Positions 1 through 7,595 of a stretch of DNA of 64,000 nt are shown piece after piece (position 1 is the stretch's first letter; every line of letters starts with the position of its first letter). Location of the stretch: NCBI RefSeq assembly GCF_034676545.1, contig NZ_JAUCBZ010000012.1, positions 4,967 through 68,966 on the forward strand. Reading direction: 5' to 3'. Made by a program: the position numbers and the translations under genes. The notes under the pieces were generated by a model. The model ran no database searches and was not told the DNA's origin. It saw nothing but the letters and a program-made list of their open reading frames with translations. The stretch is from Pararhodobacter sp. Its GTDB lineage: Bacteria > Pseudomonadota > Alphaproteobacteria > Rhodobacterales > Rhodobacteraceae.

Positions 1-2
1 TT

Positions 3-386
3 GCCAGCGCGCTGCGCGGGGCCCTGCGCGAGGTGCTGGCCGAGGGCGAGGCCCGTGAGGCGCAACGCGAGCAATTTTTCCTGCACACGCAATCCGGTTT
101 TGAAGAGGCCGCAACAAAGTTGACAGCTGTCAACTGCGATCCGCAGGCCGTGGCGCGCGATTGGTTGACGATGATGCGCAGCACGGTGTTGACGCTTTTC
201 GAGGCGCTCGCGCTGCCCGGTCTGGATCAGCGCAACACCACCGCGCAGCACGCGATCGTTCGGGCGCATGCCAGCCTGCGCGCCACCCTGTCCGGGCGCG
301 GCAAGCTGGGGGACGCGGCGTTTGCGATGCTGGGTCTGCCGGTTCCCGACGCGCAAAAGCCCAAATCACAAAGGAATGCCGCATGA
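3..386 (+). CDS. casA: Cse1/CasA C-terminal part, type I-E Cascade large subunit (cut by window edge)
   Basis: The reading frame is already open at base 3 and runs to a TGA at 384-386, so only about 127 C-terminal residues are present. The helical tail, including a DWLTMMRSTVLTLFEALALP stretch, fits the C-terminal four-helix bundle of Cse1. That subunit recognises the PAM and recruits Cas3. The call rests mainly on position: it directly precedes casB with an ATGA overlap (383-386), in the standard casA-B-C-D-E-1-2 order. The GTG at 33 is internal and not a likely start. The rest of casA, and cas3 if present, lie left of the window. Confidence 0.85.
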   Translation, partial: ASALRGALREVLAEGEAREAQREQFFLHTQSGFEEAATKLTAVNCDPQAVARDWLTMMRSTVLTLFEALALPGLDQRNTTAQHAIVRAHASLRATLSGRGKLGDAAFAMLGLPVPDAQKPKSQRNAA

Positions 387-886
387 CAGGAGATGACCGC
401 AGCGAGGCGATCCGTGATTGGTGGGCGCGTCACATCGGCAACCGCGAGGCCCCGGCCTCACGCGCCTTGGCGGCTCGTTTGGGACGGGCCGACCGGATTG
501 GCGCGCTGGCTGAACCCGCTGTGCAGGTGCTTGGTCGTCAACTTTCGTTGCGCGATCCGGTGCAACTGGCGGCGCTGGCGCAGGTGCTGGCCGGTATTCG
601 CGCGAATACGTCGCGGCACTTGCCACAGTTGCTCGGTGCGGGCGAGGTGCCGCCGCTGTCAACCCTGCGGTTTCAACGCCTGATCCGCGCGACGGACGAT
701 GAGCTGCCGCAAGCCCTGCGCCGGGCGCTGCCGATGGTGGAGCGCACCTGCAATGTCGGGGCTCTGGGGCGCGACCTGTTGTTGTGGTCACACCCTGAGC
801 ACGGCGAAAGCGTGCGCGCGCGCTGGTGTTTTCACTATTTTGGGGCCGCTGCGCCCGCTTCCCTTCAGCCTGAGGCCGAGACATGA
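383..886 (+). CDS. casB: Cse2/CasB, type I-E Cascade small subunit
   Basis: This is a 167-residue protein starting MTGDDRSEAIRDWWARHI; the start is fixed by the ATGA overlap with casA. Cse2 family members are 160-200 residues, helical and arginine-rich. The motif LSTLRFQRLIRATDDELPQA followed by R-A-L-P-M matches the family core (LRF..LL). Two Cse2 copies line the Cascade backbone and stabilise the crRNA-target R-loop. A longer upstream reading of the same frame from 161 is rejected because it would overlap casA by more than 200 bases. It ends in an ATGA overlap with casC, so translation is probably coupled. Confidence 0.9.
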   Translation: MTGDDRSEAIRDWWARHIGNREAPASRALAARLGRADRIGALAEPAVQVLGRQLSLRDPVQLAALAQVLAGIRANTSRHLPQLLGAGEVPPLSTLRFQRLIRATDDELPQALRRALPMVERTCNVGALGRDLLLWSHPEHGESVRARWCFHYFGAAAPASLQPEAET

Positions 887-1950
887 CAACCTTCGTTCAA
901 TTCCATTTGCTGACCGCCTACCCGCCCTCGAACCCCAACCGCGACGATCAGGGGCGCCCCAAGCAAGCCAGTCTTGGCGGCGCACCGCGTTTGCGGCTGT
1001 CGTCGCAGTCGATCAAGCGGGCGCTGCGCGAAAGCGCGCCGTTTCAGGCCGGGCTGGCCGGGCATTTGGGGACGCGCACCAAAAAGCTGGGCGTCGAGCT
1101 GGAAACCGAGTTGATCGGGCAGGGGGTTGAACCCACCAAAGCGCGCGAGGTGGCGGTTGCCGTGGCCGCGGTGTTCAGCAAGCTGGAAACGCCCAAGAAG
1201 GGTGCTGCGCAATTGCCGGTGACAACGACGCTGGCGTTTGTCTCGCCCGAGGAGTGGGGGATGGCGCGGGATCTGGCGCGGAAGATTCTGGCTGGCGAGG
1301 ATCTGCCCAAGGATAAGGACTTGAAAAAGCTGGTTCTTCGCCGTGCCGACGGCGCGGTTGATGTGGCGATGTTTGGTCGGATGCTGGCGGATGACCCAGA
1401 GTTCAACCGCGACGCGGCGGTGCAGGTGGCGCATGCGATCACCACGCATCGGGCGCTGGCCGAGGATGACTGGTTCTCGGCGGTCGATGATTTGAACCGG
1501 CGCGAGGATGGGCCGGGCGCGGGGCATCTGGGCGAGACGGCGTTTGGTTCGGGTGTCTATTACCTTTACGCGTGCGTCAACGTGGATCTCCTGGTGGAGA
1601 ACCTCGGCGGCGACCGGGTGCTGGCGGCCAGAGGGCTGGAGGCCTTGGCGCGCGCCCTGGCCACGGCGACGCCGCGCGGCAAGCAAAACAGCCATGCTCA
1701 CCACCCGCGCGCCGCCTATGTGCGGGCCGAGCGCGGCAGCCAGCAACCGCGCGACCTGTCCGGGGCATTTTTCGCGCCGATCAAGGGCGATGATCTGCTG
1801 GCGGCCTCGGTGCACGCGCTGGAGACGACGCTGGCGGATATCGACGCGGCTTACGGGGCGACCTGTGACGACAGCGCGGTGATGCGCGTGGGGCAGGGGG
1901 GGACGCTGGACCAGATCGCAGGATTTGCGGCGGCTTCCGCCAATGCCTGA
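883..1950 (+). CDS. casC: Cas7e (Cse4/CasC), type I-E Cascade backbone subunit
   Basis: This 355-residue protein starts MTTFVQFHLLTAYPPSNPNRDD and continues with LSSQSIKRALRES, the characteristic N-terminal signature of Cse4/CasC RAMP proteins. The length is typical of the family (340-390). Six copies coat the crRNA spacer in Cascade. A later conserved-looking block (ETAFGSGVYYLYACVNVDLL, about residues 217-236) fits the palm region. It sits between casB (4-base overlap) and casD (8-base overlap) on the same strand. No truncation or frameshift is visible. Confidence 0.95.
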   Translation: MTTFVQFHLLTAYPPSNPNRDDQGRPKQASLGGAPRLRLSSQSIKRALRESAPFQAGLAGHLGTRTKKLGVELETELIGQGVEPTKAREVAVAVAAVFSKLETPKKGAAQLPVTTTLAFVSPEEWGMARDLARKILAGEDLPKDKDLKKLVLRRADGAVDVAMFGRMLADDPEFNRDAAVQVAHAITTHRALAEDDWFSAVDDLNRREDGPGAGHLGETAFGSGVYYLYACVNVDLLVENLGGDRVLAARGLEALARALATATPRGKQNSHAHHPRAAYVRAERGSQQPRDLSGAFFAPIKGDDLLAASVHALETTLADIDAAYGATCDDSAVMRVGQGGTLDQIAGFAAASANA

Positions 1951-2653
1951 GCATCTGGTTTTCACGCTCACCGCCGCACTTGGCGCGATGGGGGATCTGG
2001 CCGGGCATGAGCGGCGCGGCTCGCTGGCCTGGCCGGGCCGTTCGGCGATCCTGGGGCTGCTGGCGGCGGCGCTGGGGATCCGGCGCGACGGCGATTTTGC
2101 GGCGCTCGATGCCTTGGGCGTGGCGGTGGCGGTGTTTGACGAAGGCGTGCCGCTGCGCGATTTTCACACCGCGCAGACCGTGCCCAGTGCCGCCGTGAAG
2201 CGCCCGCAATCGCGGCCCGAGGCTTTGGCACTGGCCGGGCTGAAGGTGAATACGACCATCTCGCTGCGCGACTATCGTGCGGGATCTCTGTTTGGCGTTG
2301 TCGTTTGGGGCGCAGGGCTTGCGGCGCTGCGGGATGCCTTGGACCGGCCGGTGTTCACGCTGTATCTGGGGCGCAAATCCTGCCCGCTGGCCGCCCCGGT
2401 CGGCGCGCGTCTGATCGAGGCCGAAACCCCCGAAGCCGCGCTTGACGCGCTGCATCTGCCGCCGTGGCGGCGCGGGGCGGTGGCGCGGATGTTGGCCTGT
2501 GACGCGGATCAGGACGCGACCGGGGCCGGGCGCATCGAGACCCGCCACGACCAACCCCGCGACCGGGCATTGTGGCATTTCGAGGCGCGGCATGTCAGGC
2601 TGCGCGCCGTGGCCATCGCGCCGGGCTCCAACCCGAGGGGGGACAGGGCATGA
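1943..2653 (+). CDS. casD: Cas5e (CasD), type I-E Cascade subunit binding the crRNA 5' handle
   Basis: This is a 236-residue protein. I take the ATG at 1943 (MPEHLVFTLTAALGAMGD) rather than the TTG at 1925. The former places the Cas5 beta strand and the later PGRSAILGLLAAALGIRR block where the family has them (L-x-L-x-x-x-L-x-x-x-G and S..IGLLAAALG). A TLYLGRKSCPL motif (residues about 143-153) matches the conserved LGRKSCP of Cas5e. Cas5e caps the crRNA 5' handle and contacts Cas7. It overlaps casC by 8 bases and casE by an ATGA. Confidence 0.93.
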   Translation: MPEHLVFTLTAALGAMGDLAGHERRGSLAWPGRSAILGLLAAALGIRRDGDFAALDALGVAVAVFDEGVPLRDFHTAQTVPSAAVKRPQSRPEALALAGLKVNTTISLRDYRAGSLFGVVVWGAGLAALRDALDRPVFTLYLGRKSCPLAAPVGARLIEAETPEAALDALHLPPWRRGAVARMLACDADQDATGAGRIETRHDQPRDRALWHFEARHVRLRAVAIAPGSNPRGDRA

Positions 2654-3318
2654 CGTTGTATCTGTCGCGGTTGCAGGTCTCGCGTGACCCTTCGATTGCC
2701 GCGCTGTCGGCCTTGATCGCGCCCGACGACACCGCCGCGCGCACCGACGCCAATCACCGGTTGCTGTGGTCGGCCTTTGCCGGCGATCCCGACGCCACGC
2801 GCGATTTCCTGTGGCGGGCGGATGGCAAGGGGGCGTTCGTGGTCCTGTCCCATCGCCCGCCCAACCCGTCGCCGCTGTTCGAGCCACCGGACATCCGCGC
2901 TTTTACCCCGGATCTGCGGGCAGGCGACCGGCTGGCCTTTGTGCTGCGCGCCAATGCAACGCGGCAGCGCAAGGGCATTGGCCGCGTTGATGTGGTGATG
3001 GACGCGTTGCATGCGGTGCCAAAGGAGCAGCGGGCCGAGGTGCGCATGCGGATCGCGCAGGAGGCTGGGCAAGCGTGGCTGCAAGGGCAGGGCGCGCGGG
3101 CTGGGTTCACGGTGGATGCGGTCACGGTCGCGGATTACGCGGTGCTGGCCTTGCCGGGGCAGGGGGCGCGGCGCAAGGGCCAGCCGCAGTTCGGTATCCT
3201 GGAGATGAGCGGCACGCTCACCGTCACCGACCCACCCGCGCTGCTGGCCAAACTGGCGCAGGGCTTTGGCCGGGCGCGGGCGTTTGGCTGCGGCCTGATG
3301 CTGATCCGCCGCGCATGA
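2650..3318 (+). CDS. casE: Cas6e (CasE), crRNA-processing endoribonuclease
   Basis: This is a 222-residue RAMP protein starting MTLYLSRLQVSRDPSIAALS. The ANHRLLWSAF segment carries His36 at the position of the catalytic histidine of Cas6e/CasE. The C-terminal GFGRARAFGCGLMLI segment is the glycine-rich loop of the family. The enzyme cuts each repeat transcript 3' of the CCCCAC/GTGGGG hairpin, leaving an 8-nt 5' handle, here ATGAACCG. The start is set by the ATGA overlap with casD; the longer frame from 2572 would run through casD. Confidence 0.94.
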   Translation: MTLYLSRLQVSRDPSIAALSALIAPDDTAARTDANHRLLWSAFAGDPDATRDFLWRADGKGAFVVLSHRPPNPSPLFEPPDIRAFTPDLRAGDRLAFVLRANATRQRKGIGRVDVVMDALHAVPKEQRAEVRMRIAQEAGQAWLQGQGARAGFTVDAVTVADYAVLALPGQGARRKGQPQFGILEMSGTLTVTDPPALLAKLAQGFGRARAFGCGLMLIRRA

Positions 3319-4250
3319 CGATGCCCGGCCTGCCCCCACCACGCCCGATCCCGATGCATGACCGGGCGCAACTGGTGTTTGTGGAACGCGCGCAATTGGA
3401 TGTGCAGGACGGGGCCTTTGTCGCGGTGAACGCGGATGGCACACGCACCCATATTCCGGTGGGGGGCCTGGCGGGCTTGATGCTGGAGCCCGGCGCGCGG
3501 ATCAGTCATGCGGCGATTGCCCTGGCGGCGCGGGTTGGCACGCTGGTGACCTGGGTTGGCGAGGGGGGCGTGCGGCTGTATTCGGCGGGGCAACCCGGCG
3601 GAGCGCGCGCCGATCGGCTGCTATGGCAGGCGCAACTGGCGCTGGACCCTGCCGCGCGGCTGCGGGTGGTGCGCAAGATGTACGCCCTGCGCTTTGGCGA
3701 CGAGGCCCCGGCCCGGCGCTCGATTGACCAGTTGCGCGGCATCGAGGGGGTGCGGGTGCGCGAAAGCTACGCGCTGCTGGCCCGCCAGCACGGCGTTGAC
3801 TGGAAGCGGCGCAAGTATGATCCCAAGGATTGGGAGGCCGGCGATATCCCCAACCGCTGCCTGTCGGCGGCGACGGCGTGCCTGCACGGCTTGACCGAGG
3901 CGGCCGTTCTGGCTGCCGGCTATGCGCCTGCCATCGGGTTCCTGCACACCGGCAAACCGCTGAGCTTTGTCTATGACATCGCTGATCTGTGGAAGCTGAG
4001 CACCGTCGTGCCCGTGGCGTTCCGCATTGCCGGGCAGCACGCCAAGGGGCGGCTGGATATGGTGCCTGACCGCGCTGTTCGGCTGGCCTGCCGCGATGCA
4101 TTCCGCAGCAGTGGGCTTTTGGCCAAGATCATCCCGCAGATCGAAGACGTTCTGTCCGCCGGCGACTTGCCGCGCCCGGATCCACCGCCCGAGGCGCTTG
4201 GCCCGGCCTTTGACGACGAGAGGTCCGGCGATGATGGTCATCGTGGTTGA
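3315..4250 (+). CDS. cas1: Cas1, type I-E adaptation integrase
   Basis: This 311-residue protein is very similar in motif order to E. coli Cas1. I see RTHIPVGGLAGLMLEPG, SHAAIALAARVGTLVTWVGE, RRSIDQLRGIEG, YDPKDWEAGD, GYAPAIGFLHTGKPLSFVYD and RLACRDAFRSSGLLAKIIP. The metal ligands align to Glu144, His211 and Asp224, all present, so the enzyme looks active. Cas1 with Cas2 integrates new spacers at the leader end of the array. The ATG at 3315 overlaps the casE stop; frames extending upstream to 3075 are shadows. The C-terminal 20 bases overlap cas2. Confidence 0.97.
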   Translation: MTMPGLPPPRPIPMHDRAQLVFVERAQLDVQDGAFVAVNADGTRTHIPVGGLAGLMLEPGARISHAAIALAARVGTLVTWVGEGGVRLYSAGQPGGARADRLLWQAQLALDPAARLRVVRKMYALRFGDEAPARRSIDQLRGIEGVRVRESYALLARQHGVDWKRRKYDPKDWEAGDIPNRCLSAATACLHGLTEAAVLAAGYAPAIGFLHTGKPLSFVYDIADLWKLSTVVPVAFRIAGQHAKGRLDMVPDRAVRLACRDAFRSSGLLAKIIPQIEDVLSAGDLPRPDPPPEALGPAFDDERSGDDGHRG

Positions 4251-4521
4251 ACGCGCGCCTCCCCGGCTGCGGGGGCGGCTGGCGGCCTGGTTGCTCGAGG
4301 TGCGGGCCGGGGTGTTCGTGGGCGATTATTCGCGCCGCACGCGGGAACGGATCTGGGAACAGGTGGTGGCCTTCATCGACGAGGGCGACGCGGTGATGAT
4401 CTGGAAGGCGCCCACAGATCAGGGCTTCGACTTTGCCACCGTCGGCCGGAATCGCCGCATGCCGGTTGATTTTGACGGGCTAAAACTGGTCGGCTTTGCG
4501 CCAAAGACACGCGACCCGTAA
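4231..4521 (+). CDS. cas2: Cas2, type I-E adaptation subunit (CRISPR-associated endoribonuclease fold)
   Basis: This is a 96-residue protein starting MMVIVVERAPPRLRGRLAAW, followed by LLEVRAGVFVGDYSRRTRERIWEQ and NRRMPVDFDGLKLVGF. That is the full pattern of the I-E type Cas2 (CasB-like subgroup), whose dimer bridges two Cas1 dimers. Two ATG codons stand in tandem at 4231 and 4234; either could be the start. It overlaps cas1 by 20 bases, which argues for translational coupling. The CRISPR leader begins at its stop codon and is only 57 bases long. Confidence 0.95.
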   Translation: MMVIVVERAPPRLRGRLAAWLLEVRAGVFVGDYSRRTRERIWEQVVAFIDEGDAVMIWKAPTDQGFDFATVGRNRRMPVDFDGLKLVGFAPKTRDP

Positions 4522-4578
4522 ATCGGTACGCTTTTTGACAATTGAAAAACTGCATGGAATCAGTATCCTGCCGCAAGT
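4522..4578 (+). promoter_or_regulatory. CRISPR leader with TTGACA box and IHF-like site
   Basis: This 57-base AT-richer stretch lies between the cas2 stop and the first repeat. A TTGACA box is at 4535-4540. AATCAGTATCCTG at 4558-4570 matches the IHF consensus WATCAANNNNTTR at all but two fixed positions and lies 8 bases before repeat 1. In E. coli I-E systems IHF bends the leader just upstream of the first repeat to guide Cas1-Cas2. The array runs in the same direction as the cas genes, so this is the growing end. The IHF reading is tentative. Confidence 0.6.
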
Positions 4579-6500
4579 CTGTTCCCCACCCGCGTGGGGA
4601 TGAACCGGCGCAGAGTCCGATCTGTCGGATGCGGCCACCCTGTTCCCCACCCGCGTGGGGATGAACCGGGCCACCAGTCGCAAGCCCGCGCGGGTTTCGT
4701 CTGTTCCCCACCCGCGTGGGGATGAACCGCGGATCTGCGGCGGCTGAGTATCGACCAAACGCTGTTCCCCACCCGCGTGGGGATGAACCGTGGATCGCGG
4801 CGAACTCCATTCCCTCGCGCTACTGTTCCCCACCCGCGTGGGGATGAACCGGGCCACCGCTACACCGTGGCGCAGTGGATCCACTGTTCCCCACCCGCGT
4901 GGGGATGAACCGCCCATCGGGCTGAGTCCTGAGATGCCGTTGCGCTGTTCCCCACCCGCGTGGGGATGAACCGCGGTGCCACGACGGTGCCAAGCAGCGA
5001 GCCGACTGTTCCCCACCCGCGTGGGGATGAACCGATCGTCGTCGGCGAGATCCCGATCCTGACGATCTGTTCCCCACCCGCGTGGGGATGAACCGATGGG
5101 GCTGATGAATTTGTTTCGTCGCGGTACCTGTTCCCCACCCGCGTGGGGATGAACCGCGGCGGCGTCAGGCCGTCGCATGGCGCTCTGGCTGTTCCCCACC
5201 CGCGTGGGGATGAACCGCCGCTCTGCATCGATGGCGTCAATTATCCGTCCTGTTCCCCACCCGCGTGGGGATGAACCGGGGGGGAATCGGCATGACCAAG
5301 GAAAACCGCTCTGTTCCCCACCCGCGTGGGGATGAACCGACCAGGACGAAAACGCCGCCGCCCGTGCCGCCCTGTTCCCCACCCGCGTGGGGATGAACCG
5401 CCGTCATGCAGCAGATCAGGGGCGGCGGTATCCTGTTCCCCACCCGCGTGGGGATGAACCGCAGCGAGCCGAGCGACAGGGGGAGGGGGGGGGCCTGTTC
5501 CCCACCCGCGTGGGGATGAACCGGCGCTGGCGTTTTTCAACCGGCTGCGCCTGCCCTGTTCCCCACCCGCGTGGGGATGAACCGATCGACCCGCTGATCG
5601 CGGCGCTCGATGCGTTCCTGTTCCCCACCCGCGTGGGGATGAACCGCGCCCGCGCGGGCCTCGGCACCTGCCGCCCCGCTGTTCCCCACCCGCGTGGGGA
5701 TGAACCGCCGATCACCGTGGTCTCATCAACCCGCACGCCCTGTTCCCCACCCGCGTGGGGATGAACCGCCGCATGGAGGCCTATTGGCATCAGCGGCAAA
5801 CTGTTCCCCACCCGCGTGGGGATGAACCGCCGGTGCATGTGACCACCAACATCCCGTCGAACTGTTCCCCACCCGCGTGGGGATGAACCGGCATACAGGC
5901 AACCGTTAGTTGACTGTAAACCCTGTTCCCCACCCGCGTGGGGATGAACCGGCGGGAAGGATAGCGGCCCACGTCGGAGTCGCCTGTTCCCCACCCGCGT
6001 GGGGATGAACCGACCGGGCGGTTCCGCGCCGAGGATGAGCCGCTCTGTTCCCCACCCGCGTGGGGATGAACCTGGCACGATGCAGGCCGCGTTCAGCCGG
6101 GATGACTGTTCCCCACCCGCGTGGGGATGAACCGATCACCGCCACGCAGCGCGGTGACGGATCTGTCTGTTCCCCACCCGCGTGGGGATGAACCGAGGCT
6201 GCGCGGTTGCGGGCGGGGTGCATCGCGCTGTTCCCCACCCGCGTGGGGATGAACCGCGTTCGACCTCGTCAAAATCGTGGCCCGCGCCCTGTTCCCCACC
6301 CGCGTGGGGATGAACCGCTGCGCAGCGCGTCGCTGACGCAGCCGGGCTTCTGTTCCCCACCCGCGTGGGGATGAACCGGGTCTCACGGCGCGCGGCATCC
6401 CACGATTGACCTGTTCCCCACCCGCGTGGGGATGAACCGGCTAAAAACACATACAACCGCAGAGTGCGGCACTGTTCCCCACCCGCGTGGGGATGAACCG
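4579..6500 (+). CRISPR. Type I-E CRISPR array, 32 repeats and 31 spacers
   Basis: There are thirty-two 29-base repeats, beginning CTGTTCCCC and ending GATGAACCG. The internal hairpin is CCCCAC-CCGC-GTGGGG, and the 8-base 3' part ATGAACCG would be the crRNA handle. Repeats start at 4579 and recur every 61 bases. The spacers before repeats 16 (5495) and 18 (5618) are 33 bases; all others are 32. All repeats are identical except number 25 (6045-6073), whose last base is T. The final repeat (6472-6500) is perfect and is followed without spacer or trailer by the aldehyde dehydrogenase remnant. Most spacers are GC-rich; 5891-5922 and 6440-6471 are less so. Confidence 0.99.
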
Positions 6501-6721
6501 ACTTCATTTACGAGGGTACCCGCGATCTGGAACGCGCCATGCGCCTGTCTCGGGCCATTCGTGCCGGGACCGTCTGGCTGAATTGTCACAGCCGTCTGTT
6601 CCCCGAAGGGGAAACCGGCGGTTACGGGCAATCCGGGCTTGGGCGGCTGCACGGCATAGAGGGACTCAGTGACTTTCTGGAAACCAAGCACATTTATATC
6701 GAGCAAGGCTTGCCTGCATGA
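6501..6721 (+). pseudogene. 3' remnant of an aldehyde dehydrogenase gene fused to the CRISPR array
   Basis: The frame read from 6503 gives FIYEGTRDLERAMRLSRAIR, then AGTVWLNCHS, GGYGQSGLGR and FLETKHIYIEQG before a TGA at 6719-6721. This is the standard C-terminus of NAD-dependent aldehyde dehydrogenases (TRDL.RA..L..AIRAGTVWLN; GG.GQSGLGRE.G..GL..F.ETK). Only about 72 residues remain, without the catalytic cysteine or the NAD fold. The 5' end is cut exactly where the last CRISPR repeat ends. The small internal ATG at 6539 is not a credible start for a functional protein. Confidence 0.85.
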
Positions 6722-6736
6722 CGGGCCGCATGACCT

Positions 6737-6799
6737 ATGATTGAAACACATGACGGGGTTATCGTCGGCGGCGGGCCCGTTGGCATTGGTCCGGCCTGA
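6737..6799 (+). pseudogene. 5' remnant of a FAD-dependent monooxygenase/oxidoreductase
   Basis: A 20-codon frame reads MIETHDGVIVGGGPVGIGPA and then stops at TGA. The VIVGGGPVG block is the dinucleotide-binding start of FAD aromatic-ring hydroxylases and related flavoproteins; nothing of the rest of the gene follows. It lies 15 bases after the aldehyde dehydrogenase remnant on the same strand, so the two were probably once consecutive genes. The stretch from 6800 to 6911 shows no further recognisable coding sequence. Confidence 0.6.
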
Positions 6800-6911
6800 T
6801 GCGTTTGTCGCTTGGAGTGCGGATTTTGCGGCGAATCCGGCAGTTGTCTTGAAAACAGCGGTGGGGGTCTGAAGGGTTGCTTTGGCCGTCACCCGGACCC
6901 TGATGACCGGG

Positions 6912-7595
6912 TCAGGGTTGCAGAAACGGCACCAGCACATCGGACACCGCCCGAGGCTGCTCAATCGGCGCAAAATGGCCTGCGTTTTCAATCACCTCCA
7001 GGTGAGCATGCGGCAAGAGCGCGCGCATGTCCTCATGCTGTGCGACCGGGCTCCAGAGGTCGTGCCGGCCCACCACCAGCAGCACCGGGCACGCCACCCG
7101 CGATAACGTGGCGCTGGCATCGGGACGATTGACCAGCGCCTTGATCTGGCGCGCGTGCAGGGCAGGGGTCATGCGCAGCACCATGGCACGCAAGGCTTCC
7201 ATCAGCGGCGCATTGGCGTGATTTTCGGCAAAAACCATCGGCGGCAACCAACGGTCGCACAGGGCCTGCATTCCGTGATCATAGGCCAAGCGCACAACCT
7301 CGTCGCGCTTGGCGGTCTCGCCGGTTTTCAGCGGGTGGATGCCGGTGTCCAGCAGGGCCATGCGTTCGATCCGCGCCGGGGCGATGCGGGCCATCTCCAT
7401 CGCGACGCGGGCACCCATGGAATGCCCGGCCACCCGCAAGGGGCCGGGATAGCGCGCCAACAGGTCTTCGGCCATTTGCGTAAGGCTGTCTTGGGTCGAG
7501 AGATCGGCGACCTCGGCGGGCAGTCGTTGCAAGACCGGCCCCCAAACGGTGCGATCACACAGCAGGCCGGGGATCAAAAGTACGGTCATGGGCAT
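6912..7595 (-). CDS. Alpha/beta hydrolase
   Basis: This 227-residue protein starts at an ATG (7595) that overlaps the TGA of the upstream permease gene; a second ATG (7589) gives MTVLLIPGLLCDRTVW. The nucleophile elbow GHSMGA, a LLVVGRHDLWSP acid strand and ENAGHFAPIEQP with the catalytic histidine define an alpha/beta-hydrolase fold of the MhpC/esterase type. There is no signal peptide, so it is cytoplasmic. As the last gene of the LigM/TRAP operon it may hydrolyse an ester or ring-cleavage product of the imported compound, but the substrate cannot be read from sequence. Confidence 0.85.
   Translation of the reverse strand: MPMTVLLIPGLLCDRTVWGPVLQRLPAEVADLSTQDSLTQMAEDLLARYPGPLRVAGHSMGARVAMEMARIAPARIERMALLDTGIHPLKTGETAKRDEVVRLAYDHGMQALCDRWLPPMVFAENHANAPLMEALRAMVLRMTPALHARQIKALVNRPDASATLSRVACPVLLVVGRHDLWSPVAQHEDMRALLPHAHLEVIENAGHFAPIEQPRAVSDVLVPFLQP

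Noticed and set aside
865..1971. 368-codon minus-strand frame opposite casC
   Set aside because: It is antisense to a clear Cas7e gene and has no recognisable motif.
4480..6500. Long minus-strand frames across the CRISPR array encoding repeated HPHAGGEQ and SSPRGWGT units
   Set aside because: They are translations of the 61-base repeat-spacer pattern and have no ribosome sites; the array fully explains them.
6891..6919. Overlapping inverted repeats near the end of the alpha/beta hydrolase gene as a terminator
   Set aside because: The stems (6-7 bases) are alternative to each other, one overlaps the stop codon and no T-run follows on either strand.
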